Assembly: GCA_964035575.1 (NCBI GenBank)
Contig: OZ037889.1
Span: 248,001 to 312,000, forward strand
DNA: 64,000 nucleotides
Direction of reading: 5' to 3'
Origin: Rhynchopus sp. YZ270_cl-10
Taxonomy: Eukaryota; Euglenozoa; Diplonemea; Diplonemida; Diplonemidae
This document shows positions 30,701 through 41,800 of this stretch, piece by piece. Below the pieces are notes generated by a model, which did no database searches, was not told the DNA's origin, and worked only from the letters and a program-made list of their open reading frames with translations. Within the stretch, counting starts at the first letter, position 1, and the number at the start of each line of letters is the position of its first letter. Made by a program: the position numbers and the translations under genes.

Positions 30701-33700
30701 ACGATGTCGCCTGGAGGGGGGTGGGAAATGGTGGTGGGGTTGAAAAATGTTTGCTTGAAATGCAAAGCCCTCTTGTTACAGTGTACATTGGTGTGACCGG
30801 TGTACCGGGGGTGGTCAACTATGCAGTATGCAACTACTCAGCATCCATTTTGGTTTGCAGCTAAAAACAGAAGAAGAAGAAGGAAGTACATACCTTTGCG
30901 CATGCCCGCATCGTACGCTGAAGACATCGGGTTGCACACTGTCACCACTGTGTCTTTTATTTCCTGTAAAAAAAGAGTAGTATTGTTTTGTGGCTTCCTT
31001 AATGTCATTGATGTGATACCCTCGTATACCCTCTTCTAGGTTTGGTTGCATATCAAATCACTGTTTTACATTTTTTTCTCCTTTACATGCAATGTGATAA
31101 ACCAGACACAAAATAAATCCAGACAAGATCTTGTAATAACAACGTATTTCCCCCTGAAATACCAATTCAATTCACTTGCAATAAACAGAATTCAACCTAT
31201 TTTGGTGTGGCCGACGACCCCAAAGCAGAAAATTAGCAGAAAATAGCACAAACATAGCACCCCCTTTCAGCCACACCATATTTGGATTACATTCAACCAA
31301 AAAAAAGCACTGTTAACCTCCGAGGAATGTTATTAAGATCAGTGTATAGCATTGTCTGGGTGTTTTTGATTTAAAAAAATGCTTTGTTCCCCCTAGGTCC
31401 AACATACCAACCCTATGCGAGAAATCGACAAATTCCGCTCCAGCGGCTTCTCTCTAGAACTCATCGACTTAGATGCAAACGTATTCGATCTGAGCGACAC
31501 CATGTCTGGGGTTGGCAACTCTGCGAAGGGTGGGGTGGTGGCACTCCCGCTTTCGCCGAACTCCGATCCGGGGATGCCTTCTTTGCGGAAACGGATTTCG
31601 ACGGAAAGAAGCTCGAAGTCGGAATGAGTCATATCGAGCCAGAGCCCCACCTCCCATGCATCTGCCAACAAGATATCTAGGGTCTTTGCGTGAAACGGTG
31701 CATTTGTTTCAGCAAGACGTTGTGCCTCAGTTTGGATCTTTCTTATTCTTGCTTCACGGACTTTGCGGATTTGTATTGAGGTGCATAGCTTTGAGTGGAC
31801 TTCTGCGTGACGCTTCTTTGACAGCAAAGTGTTAAACTGCGCAGCATGGTTGCATCGTGGGCAGTGGTCGTAGTCCTCCTGCACAAAATGCCGAAACGAC
31901 GAATCGGTACTGGTTGACGCGACATCGGATGCGTCAGAATCTCCATCACCACCACCATGACGCGAATCCAACGTCTCCAACTGCGACCCTGTACTCTGCA
32001 CCTCCGCTATCGTACTCCGCGATGTCCTCACAGAAATGCCAGATGGAGTAAATGAGAGCTGCCTCGGCACCCCAACCAGACTTTCATGGGTTGTCTTTCT
32101 GCTCAAACAGTCCTCTCTATCTTGTCTGCTGTTGAGGCTAGCATACGATGCATGGGATGTACCTGAGGTGGCAAGAGAAGAATGTCTCTCAACATGAGGA
32201 GTCTCCTGCTCAACGAGTAACGTGCTAGACTGGCCCCCAAAGCGCAGTGATAAATACTTTTGCATATCAGGTTTCTCATCTTCAAGACGTTTGGAAGCGC
32301 GAGAAGCGCGTTTTGACCGAACCGATTTGGACCGTGCGCTCATCTGAGAAGGGTGCCTCCGGAAGGACCGCTTCGCACCGTGTGCAGAGCGTGGGGTGGT
32401 CACACCATCTGCCTTGAGGTTTTCAAACAAAAAGGCGGGGGCCTCGTTTTTGTTCGTGAGGTCCAATTGGTCCACCAGGACGTCCAGGTTGACCCCGGCC
32501 TTGATCAGCAGTTCTGCGTCACCGAGGACGCAGGCGGCCTCCTCCACGGAACGGCGCCTGGAGAGGTGGCGGAGGTTTTGCGCGCAGGGGCTGCGTGGTG
32601 TCATGGCCTCTTCTGGGGGTGGTGGAGGGGGCTCTTCTTCGGAAAAGAGCTCGCCTTCGTCTGTGTCAGAATCTGATGCTTCTGACTCTTCAGTCTCGAT
32701 ACGCATATTTTGGTCAAATGATTGAATCAAAATCGCAAGAAACAAATTCAACACAACAAAATCCCCGCAAACAACAAGAATGAGGAAGTAAACCGCCAAA
32801 GCAGGGTGCGTCGCACGCATGGAATCCCACATCACCTCCACCCAGTCATCTCTGGTTAATACCTGAAAGACGGTGATGATTGACCAATAGAAAGAGTCAA
32901 AGGTCGATCTGGGGCGTGATACTTCGTCCTCGCAGTTGACCTTTACCACAACCGGTGGCCAGGCACTGCTCGCAGGCAGCGCGCGGTGTAGTTGTTGTGG
33001 CTCTAATTCATCGCAGAGACTGAACTTCATTTGCCCCCCGAAGTACTGCATGCCAACCAAGGCGGCGCAGAAGATGTACAGCAGAATGATCACATTGAGG
33101 TACCCCGTATCCGAGACTGCAGCTAGAATCACCTCAACCAGGTCCCTCAATTCTTTAAAATTTTTGAGCAATTTGAAGACCCGCAACAAACGGAACGCAC
33201 GGAACACCGAAACAGACCCCGCCGCACTGAAGGTAAAGAGCTCAAGCGAAGACACCACCACCACAGCACCGTCGAGAACGTTGAAAGGGTCTTTGAGGTA
33301 TCCCAAGGGGCCAGAGGCGATGACTTTGACGATCATCTCAATCGCGAAGATGCCGGTTAGAATGTAGTTTGAAACCTCGAGAAGGTCTTTGAGTTCTTGT
33401 GGTTGTTCGTGGTGTTCGCTGGCGAGGAGCGCTGTGTTGAGGACAATGAAGAAGATGATCACCGGGGTGAAGTGTGGATGCGTCACAATCCTGTAGCACC
33501 CCCAACGAAACTGTGCCCAATAATGCAACACTGCGTGCAACGGGGTGAGCTCCTCGCTGACCTCCTGCACCAACGCCTCTTGCCCCTCCTGTGCCTCCCT
33601 CTCATCCTCCTCCTCGCCAATAATCTGCACGACACTCTTCCGCTCCGGCACCTCCGCCAGCAGCGGGACCGGAGGGAACAGCCCGCCCTTCCCCTTCTCC

Positions 33701-35622
33701 TCCGCCGCCCCGTCCTCGGTGTTGTCCTTCTCCTTCTCCTTCTCCTGCTCGCTCTTGAGGGGGTTCATCGGGATGAGGTGCGGCGGCTTCTCGTCCTCAG
33801 CGTTGTCATCGTTGTCGATACTGTTAAGGGTATGCTTTGGGGGGGTGTCTGTCGAAGAGATGTCATCAGCGCCTACAGAAGAGCGTGACGACCGTGAGGC
33901 TGGAGGTGACAGAGACGACGTCCGGATGGTTCGCCGGGAGGCATTCGACCCTGCACGGCGTGAAGGTGGTGGTGCGTTCTGTGCAGCTGAGGTGTTGTCA
34001 CGCTCTGTCAACAGTGGTGTCGCGCATGGTTTTGGATGCTGTGCGGCCAGCCCTTTGATCGCCGCCTTCTCGTCCAGCTCCTTTTGTTGCTGCATTTTCG
34101 CGTCTTGAAGAAGAATCAGCAATGCACGCTCCTGCCTCCGTTGCACCCTCAGAAGACGTGCTGTCGACATCGCCTCCGCTTCCTTTGCAATCTTGTCAAA
34201 CTCTTCGTTGATCACCGCAAGCGCAAGGTTCAGCACAAAGTACGACCCAAGCAGAACAAGCAAGATGAAATAGATACACCCAAAGTCCGAGGACACATCC
34301 TGCACAATGTACATAATGTCCACCCAGCCTTCGAGGGTCAGACATTGAAAGACAATAAGCACCGCGTATCCGAAGTGGTCGAAGGAGGTGAAGCCGTGGT
34401 TAGGGTTGATCCCTGTATCGACGCAGTGATAGCCGGCGTTGCAGCCGCGACCGAAGATCCACCCAAATGCACTGATGGTCTCTGCTCCGGGAGAACAGAA
34501 GACGTCGGATTGGATTTCGGACTCATCAGAGAGCACGCCTTCTGTGTGACAGCCGCATTGGTTGTGCTCGTAGGTGTCGCAGCTTGTTGTGTTTGGTGCA
34601 GAGAAGCAGCAGAACCCTTCCGGGTACAACCTCGTCACATTCCTTTCCACCTGCGGAGGAGGTGGTCGGTGCAGCGACATAATCGGTGTTACTATCACTT
34701 CCACCTCATCGCGTATAGTATCGGGCATGTAGTATTCCCAGTCGGCAAGAGTAGGGTCACCGCGGTGGTGAAGCCGGTTCGTGACGATGTCGGTCGCGGT
34801 TGAAATGAACTCATCGTTTGCTCGCGAGATCGTTTCAATAAGGGAACTGTACTCCATGTGCTTCGACCCATAGATGTTCGCTCTATCAATCTTCACAGCT
34901 TCCTCTACCGCAGACGTCGGAGGCAAACAGCAGTAGCTTTCCACCTTCAGACACACCTTTTCAGGACGAATCCGTTCGCATCTGTAGGTAAACTTCCCGC
35001 TCCACAACTGTACCCCGAGAATGCCAAAAATCGAAAACACAAATGCCGCCAACGCCATGACGTTCACCAGCTTCTTCAATGACTGCAGCAAACCGTTAAT
35101 AATATTTTTCAACCCTTGAATCCCATTGATACTCCGCAGGGGTCGCAACACTCTCAACACCCTCAGGGACGTAACGTTCTTGATTTGAGGCACCAACGTC
35201 AGGAATGAAAGCGCCACGATCAATGCATCCAAACGGTTCCATCCGGTCCGAAGATAGCTCCCTGGGTGAAAGACAAAGCCTTGGCTATACACCTTCAGTA
35301 GAAGCTCCACAGCGAAGGACGCGGTGAAGAAAAACTCCATATGCTCCTGATACGAAGGCTTTTCCTCTGCAGTGAGCTCCGGGTCATCCATAGCGAGAAT
35401 CACACAGTTGCTCAGAATCAACAGTACAATAAGAATCTCAAAGGCGCGATGGTGGGTCAAATTGAAGACAGTCAATCGTACAGAAAACCCCGAATTTGAA
35501 ACCGCCGGGAAGATTAAACATGATCTATACTGCAATGAAAGACGGTCACGTTCATGTCGGGTCTCATATTTCTCCCTGTCCTCATCCTCTTCATCGTCCC
35601 AGTCTACTTCATGAGCCTTCAT
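27715..35622 (-). CDS. Four-domain voltage-gated cation channel (Cav-like, EDEE filter), 2365 aa, five exons, with zinc finger and PDZ in the II-III linker
   Basis: Exons 35622-31408, 30963-30894, 30710-28627, 28577-28435 and 28300-27715; introns 444, 183, 49 and 134 bp, all GTATG...CAG. Lengths sum to 2366 codons including stop. Four 6-TM repeats have R-x-x-R S4 helices (for example RVLRVLRPLR in I, RVFRVFRVLRILR in IV). Pore-loop motifs are TLEGW (E431), LTRDDW (D925), TLELW (E1755) and TGENW (E2049). This E/D/E/E ring is closer to calcium than sodium channels, though repeat III lacks the usual F-x-G-W. The C-terminus has the conserved FIVTWASFDPDATCHI...PPLG block and an IQ motif (IAAAYRRSCAL, about 2245-2255) for calmodulin. 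The II-III linker (about 975-1525) is very long. It holds a C2H2-type cluster (CPRC...HAEVH, 1253-1276) and a PDZ fold (about 1396-1485; RIGLEI...MRKGDIVISINGASV) split by two introns. Confidence 0.95.
31203..31278. mobile_element. 76-bp MITE, relative of the 868-bp TIR element
   Basis: Ends TGGTGTGGC / GCCACACCA and the 5-bp target duplication TATTT on both sides. The interior has TTAGCA / TAGCAC motifs like those of 23783-24650. Inserted in the 444-bp first intron of the channel gene. Confidence 0.85.
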
Positions 35623-38600
35623 TTCCTCTCAAAGTCAGAGAGGAAAAACAAAAAAAAAAACCAAAAAAAAAAAAAAAAATGCAGGTTTTTCACGCCATCT
35701 TAGCAAAAAAAAGAAAAGCGGGGGGAGGAGGAGGAGGAGGAGAAAAAATATTCACCTCTGAGAGGGAAGGAACAGAAGGTTATCGTCGCTTCATTAAAAA
35801 ACAAACCAAAACCAGCAGGGTGGGAGAGTGGGGGGGGAATGGGTGGGGGGGGAGGGCTGAACCTAAAGAAAAGGTGTGGAATGCACAAAGAAGAAGAAGA
35901 AGAAGAAGAGGGGGTTTGTGTGTTATCCTGTGGGGGTTTGTTTTTTTTTTTTTGAAAACTTTGCCAACGTGTACCCCCATGAACAGGCAATTTACGTGAC
36001 CCGCCTTCCCCTGTGAAAACCGCTGATACGTCTTCCTCCCGCTTCCACTCATCAGTCAACGAACAGGGATCACCTGGTTTTTTGTAGTTTCGACAAAAAA
36101 ATCACCGTGTACGAGGTTCTGCACATTGCTTCTCCGGTAAAGGTACAATGACCCTAACCTACACCATAACAAAAGATTTGAAAAATGGGCGAAAATTAGG
36201 GGGATTTTTTCTTCTCCTTTGTTTTTTAATTGTCCACAATTCCCCCCAGCACATTGTACTCTTTGCAGACACCTTGTTTAGTGAGAAAACCATTCGCGAA
36301 AGTCGAGCAACAATGTGGCATGTTTTCTGGGGTGGGAGCTATTGGAAGAGGGGGGGAAAGGGGGAGGGGGAGGTTTTGAAAGTGTTTGAGAGAGATAAAT
36401 AAATCAGCAAAAAACCAAATGGCCAGTGACAAAGAAGCAAGGAAGGATGGCCGGATTTATTTAGTTTTTTTCCCTTTTTTTTTTTCGGGTAATCTGTAGC
36501 TGCCCACACACAAAAGACAGTCTATACACTATTTCTTGTTTATTTTTCTTTTTTTCTTTTGCGCACGTCCTCCCACACCACTCTGTTCCTACAGGGAACG
36601 AAAAGGAGGGGTATGGGCAACTGACTGCTGTGATGGAATAGCCATTCTTGAGGTTCCATTTGAATCGCAAAAAAAAAGGTAGAGTTGAAATACAAAGCCC
36701 TCTGAATGACAGTGTACCTAAAAAACCCCCCCTTCTGTTGTGGGAAAAGGAAAAGAAAAGGAAAAAGCGAAGTGAATCATGCAAAACGCCTCTGGTGCGC
36801 AGGCACTGACACTCCGGCTGGGGGGAAAAAGAGTTTTTTGGTAAGATGAGCCGAACGGTGTCTTATCTTATCAATTTTTTTCAAAAAAGGATTGCAAATT
36901 ATTATTGATTTCGTTTCCGTTTAAATTTCGGATGTTTTTTTTTTTAAATGACCCCAAAATTATTCCAGGTATACACCGTGGGTGGCGGTGTTTATACTTT
37001 AGAAAGAGGGGGCGATGGGAACGAAAGCATCCCAAAAAAAAAAGAGAAAAAAAGCTTGAAAAAAGCTTTGCCGAAGACAACTTCACCTCATCGGACCATG
37101 AACATCCCAAGAAGCCCTAATCCCAACTTTCACATATCGATGATGTTGGTGTAACGTAGCGAAATGCTGGTACCACCCCCATCCCTCACAACGAAAGTTG
37201 CGCTTTTTTTTGAAACAAAAAACAAATATAGCAAAGTTGAAGATTGCAAAACGCCTCTGCGGACGTAATCACCATCACCTTCAGAAAAAAAAAATTACCT
37301 TGAAACACAACAGCCCGCTGACAGTGTACCTTGGTACACTGTCATCGAGACGTTACATAACCGGTTTTCCGGGGTGGACCCCCAAACATGCTGTAAAAGA
37401 AAAAATTGGCAGGGCAGACCACACAACACAGCACACAAAACGCAGCTCTGAGTCGGGCCCCTTACCAATAACGGAAATAGCGTCGGGTGGGGGTGAGGGC
37501 AATTCTCTACAAAATGGAGAAAAAAAAAACGCCCGTTCTTTCTTTTCCACCCAACGCAGTGTATTTGGGAAAGACGATGTGTCGAATAGAGAGATATCAC
37601 AATTTTGGCACAAATTATTTTTTTTTGGAAAGTGGGTCGAAACGTAAGAATCTGAAAGATTGTTAATTTGAAGTAGCTGGGGACAGCGTAATTTCTTTTT
37701 CCAATTTTTTAAAAAACAACAAAATGGACGGCTTGTACTGCATAAAGCCATCAATTGGGAATAAATCATACAACAGAGAAAACGCTTGAAAGACGAGCAC
37801 ACTTCTCTCTGGCGTCCATCAATAAAAGATACAAAAGAATGATTGTTTCATATACCATCTATTCTACTGAATAGAAGGCATAATAAGGTACCACTAAATG
37901 TACCCAAACTTTTTCGAGAATGAGAAAAAAAAATTGTTGAGATGAACCTAAAGCCTGACATTTAGCCACCTTCGAAAAACATAAGTTTACAAGATCTGGT
38001 GATCTGGTGGATCTTTTTTTTTTTGTCGCTGGGTCCTCCATCCGGAGCAAATGTAAAAGCAATGTGATTTTTTGATGTTAGAAATACGTGAATTGTCTGT
38101 TTATATCGGTTGGGGGGTTGATATGAGTCAGAGAATATACCACGACGATCCTTCATCAGCAACACCCTTCCCTCCTGACCTCTGTGTCACAGTATATGCA
38201 ACACTCAGTAGAGTTGCTCGGAAAAAAAAATTTGACTTGAAATACACAGCCCTCTCGTGACAGTGTACTAAAAAAAGGGTGGGGGGGGGGAAACTAATGT
38301 CAAAACACACACTAACTGAAACTCACTCACTCAGCCCCGTAATGGGTATAGTAAAAGATTATTTCAACACATGCATTCAATACATTGAAAGCATTGGGAA
38401 AGGGATGGAAAAACCCTGAGAGTGCTGAAAAAGGCCCCAAAAGAATACCTAAAAATACATTTAAAAAAATGGTCGCCAAAAATTAAAAAAAAAAAAATAG
38501 ATCACACACAAATAACAAGAAGTTCCTCAGAAAAGGTTCGTTGGTTAAGCCAATGAACCTCTCCCCTCATATTTGTTTTCCCCTTTTCTCCCCATCTGAA

Positions 38601-38804
38601 GCTAACCAGCGGTACTGAGGTAAAATACCCCCCTCCTTATTTCCCTTATCCAAGGGTATGAAAAAAAAAAAAGGAGTTTATTTGCTCAAAAGATCGGATA
38701 AATAATAATAGTTTTGAGAACAAAGAAAAGCTTCAGATGACCCTGTGGCCACCTTTAAAACAACTTGGATGAAATTGTACTAAAAAAATATTCACAAAAA
38801 AAAG
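35623..38804. other. Spacer with many dispersed repeats
   Basis: No gene seen. Long A/T homopolymers with S1 near 36768 and 37228, S2 near 37935 and 38730, S3 near 36685, 37303 and 38232, an S6-like piece near 36090, and a short element (ATCTATTCTACTGAATAGAAGG) near 37858 shared with 59525. Confidence 0.6.
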
Positions 38805-41800
38805 CTAACACCCTCTTGTCTCTGCTCCCCCTAACTGAAAGCGTTTGCTAAGGTCCTCTTCTTCCTTTATGTGCTGTTTGAAGGTTGTGAGGCGGGAGCG
38901 GAGGGAGCTGACGTGGCGGTCAAATTTTCCAAGAATTCCATCTACGTTGCGAATGTACTTGTCCACGGAGCTTCCGGGACGGTCCACAACGGTGAGCTCG
39001 TGCATCTCCATCTTTATCAGCTCCATGACCTGGTCGATGTGTTCTCTGTGTGCAGCAAGCACGTCTTCCTCTTCTTCCAATATCAAATCAATCAGTTTTT
39101 CGTGTTTGCGTTCCATCTCGGCGCGTGACAAATCGTCCTCAGCTTCTCTTGCGTTGGCACGCTTCTTCGGTGCTGCTGTCTGCGGTGCATGAAGACTCAG
39201 ATTATTCCCTGCGGTTGAAGAAAAGGCAGGGTTCTTCCCGCCGTTCTCTGGTGCCGCAGACTTCTCTTTGTGCGGCAAGGATTTGCTCCGCTTCTTGCTT
39301 TCTGCCGTAGGTGAGGTGTTGTTCTTGATTTCCTTGACCCTCGCTGCATAACGCAATGTGTTTAAGGTGTGCTCACAGTTGCTGGAGGCGGGGGAAACGC
39401 AGGCAATCATCGCAGTGGTGCAGAGAGGGGAGGTGAAGGACTCTCTGAGCACCTCGGTCAGCTTGGAGCCTCGGAAGGGGATGTGGCGCTGCTGTGTGCC
39501 GAGGGCACGGATGCATTCCTTGAGCGCAAGGAGGGAACGGTTGATGGCAGCGCCCTCCATGCGGGTCACGCGGTCGCAGTCCATCGTGTCCGCACCCCGC
39601 TCACTTCCCGCCAGGTCAATGAAGGTGAACTGTGCGAACAGTGCCTTCTGCGCCTCCGTGCTGCGCAGGTTAATTGCAAGGATCGCATGCGAGCGGCTGC
39701 TGTCCGCATTCGCTCCGGTGGACCCAGCAGAACGGTTTTCATTCCCGTTTTCAACGACCTTCATTAGCTCCCCAACATTCGAACAGCGGTGTTCTGTCAA
39801 ACCAATGATGTTCACACGCCCTGTAGGATGGTGTTTTGAAGCGAAAAACATGGATCAGTAATGAAAATATGACAGTTATATTCGTTGGAAAGTGCGAACG
39901 CCTCTGCATGTGGAGGGGTGCACAAAGAAAGGAAAAAGTATGTTGGCATACCCAATCCATCCTCCCGCGCCTCCAGCTTCTTCCTCCCTTTGCAGAGGTC
40001 GTACAGACGCCCCCCGTAGAGCTCGTAGTGCGAGACGGTGATGTAGTGTGTGGCTTTGTTCAGGCGCTTGAAGAGGTCCGTTGCTGCCAGCGCGTAGAGG
40101 CCCTGCTCGCCGGGCTTCTTTGCAGTGCCGCCTCGTGAGGTGCCCATCATCGTGTGTGTCTTGCCGGAGCCGGTCTGGCCGTAGGCAAAGCAGGTGGCAC
40201 GGCCTCCGTGGTATACGGTGTCAATGAGGGGTTTGGCCACGCGGCTGTACACAGCCATGTTGTTGCTGGTGTCCGCAAGCACCTGGTCAAAGGGGAACAC
40301 ATGCTTCTCAGTGTACGTCGTCAGGTCCACCCGCACCTTGGGCTCCAGTACAGTGATCTGGTGTTTCTCGTCGTTCGCACGCAGCACATCCTTGCTTGTA
40401 GCGTCGGCCTCGCCAGGCTCCTCACCGCGCTTCGGCAGAGGGCGCTTGCGTACACACACGATGATCTCTTTGTTGCGTATCGCCTGCGGAGAGGTCACCT
40501 CTTCGTTTTGACTTGAGAGCGACCGTTTAAACGCACCTGTCTTCCGTGCAAGGGGTTGCGAGGAGGGAAGCTGGGTCTGCACCTCTGAGGCAGGGCGTGT
40601 GCGCACTGCTGCGCGTGGTGCCGAACGCACTGGGGGGAGCGCATGGATCATAGGCGGTGTCAGGCCCGAGGAGGAGGGGGTGGCGGAGCTGGACGGCGGG
40701 GTGAGGGCACACTCCTTACTACGCGTGGCCTGTTTATTTGATATGGGTTGCAACTTATTTAAAAAAAAAAGAGAAAAGTTCGATTTCGGCCTCGAAAATT
40801 ACCGTGACACCGATTTGTCACGGAATTTTGTCACGGAATTTTTTTGAAAGATTCGATTTCGTGACAAAAAAAAATCGATTTCGTGACAAACCAATTTTTT
40901 CATTGACACACAAAATTCGATTTCGTGACAAACCGATTTTTTCATTGACAAAAAAAAATTCGATTTCGTGACAAATCCAAAAATTCAGTGACAAAAAAAT
41001 GTCAATGAAAAAATGGATTTTGTCAAGGAAACCGAACTTTTTGTCACGGAAAAAGTCGTGACAGAAATGGATTTTGTCAAGGAAACCAAACTTTTTGTCA
41101 CGGAAAAAGTCGTGACAGGGCACTGGGTACTGGGTACACTGGACACAAGGATAAAAGTTGTGAAAGAGCAACCACAGCTCCACATGACAAACACAAAAGT
41201 GTCCAGTCACGTGGGGCATGCATGCACTGAGGAGATAATGATCCAACAATTTACAAGAAAGATTACTTAACCTACTGCTGGAAATTGCCAGGTCGTAGTA
41301 ACACACAAAGTGTGCCTCCGTTCGGGAAGACCGGATATTCTAGAGACCAAAAAGGCCTCAAGAATATCTTCCGGTAGTCAAGGTATAACCGAATGAACGG
41401 CCCAAGACCCCCGTGGAGAAGTTAAATGTGTAATGCTATCAGGTAGAAACTGCGAACACTGTCTTACCCTCCTCAATGCATGGTGGAAGATGTCTTTACA
41501 ACAAATATCCTGTACCCAGGTACCAGGTTCCCAGACCCACGTAGTACCACGTCGCAGTACTACGCAAAATTTACCACCAGACCCTGTCTTCGTGCACCTT
41601 AAGTACAACGCCGCAGACAGGCCAAACATGCGTTGGACTCAGAGGAATGCCTGCTGTGCAGTGTATCAAAACATGAGAACCAACTCCCAGCAACAAGGGG
41701 CGCCTTTTGGCGGGCGTTGTTGAGGGTGTTTGGGGTGCAAAGTTTTCCACAATTTTGATGCGCGGGTACAGAAGTGTTATCCATACATATTAGGTACGTA

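Noticed and set aside
40730-40753. Kinesin start at the ATG at 40753 (MQPISNKQ)
   Set aside because: AATAAACAG at 40730 is an acceptor in the right phase for the SAM exon at 48905, and a SAM-kinesin-13 layout is known (KIF24). The upstream ATG would lie 18 bp from a transposon end.
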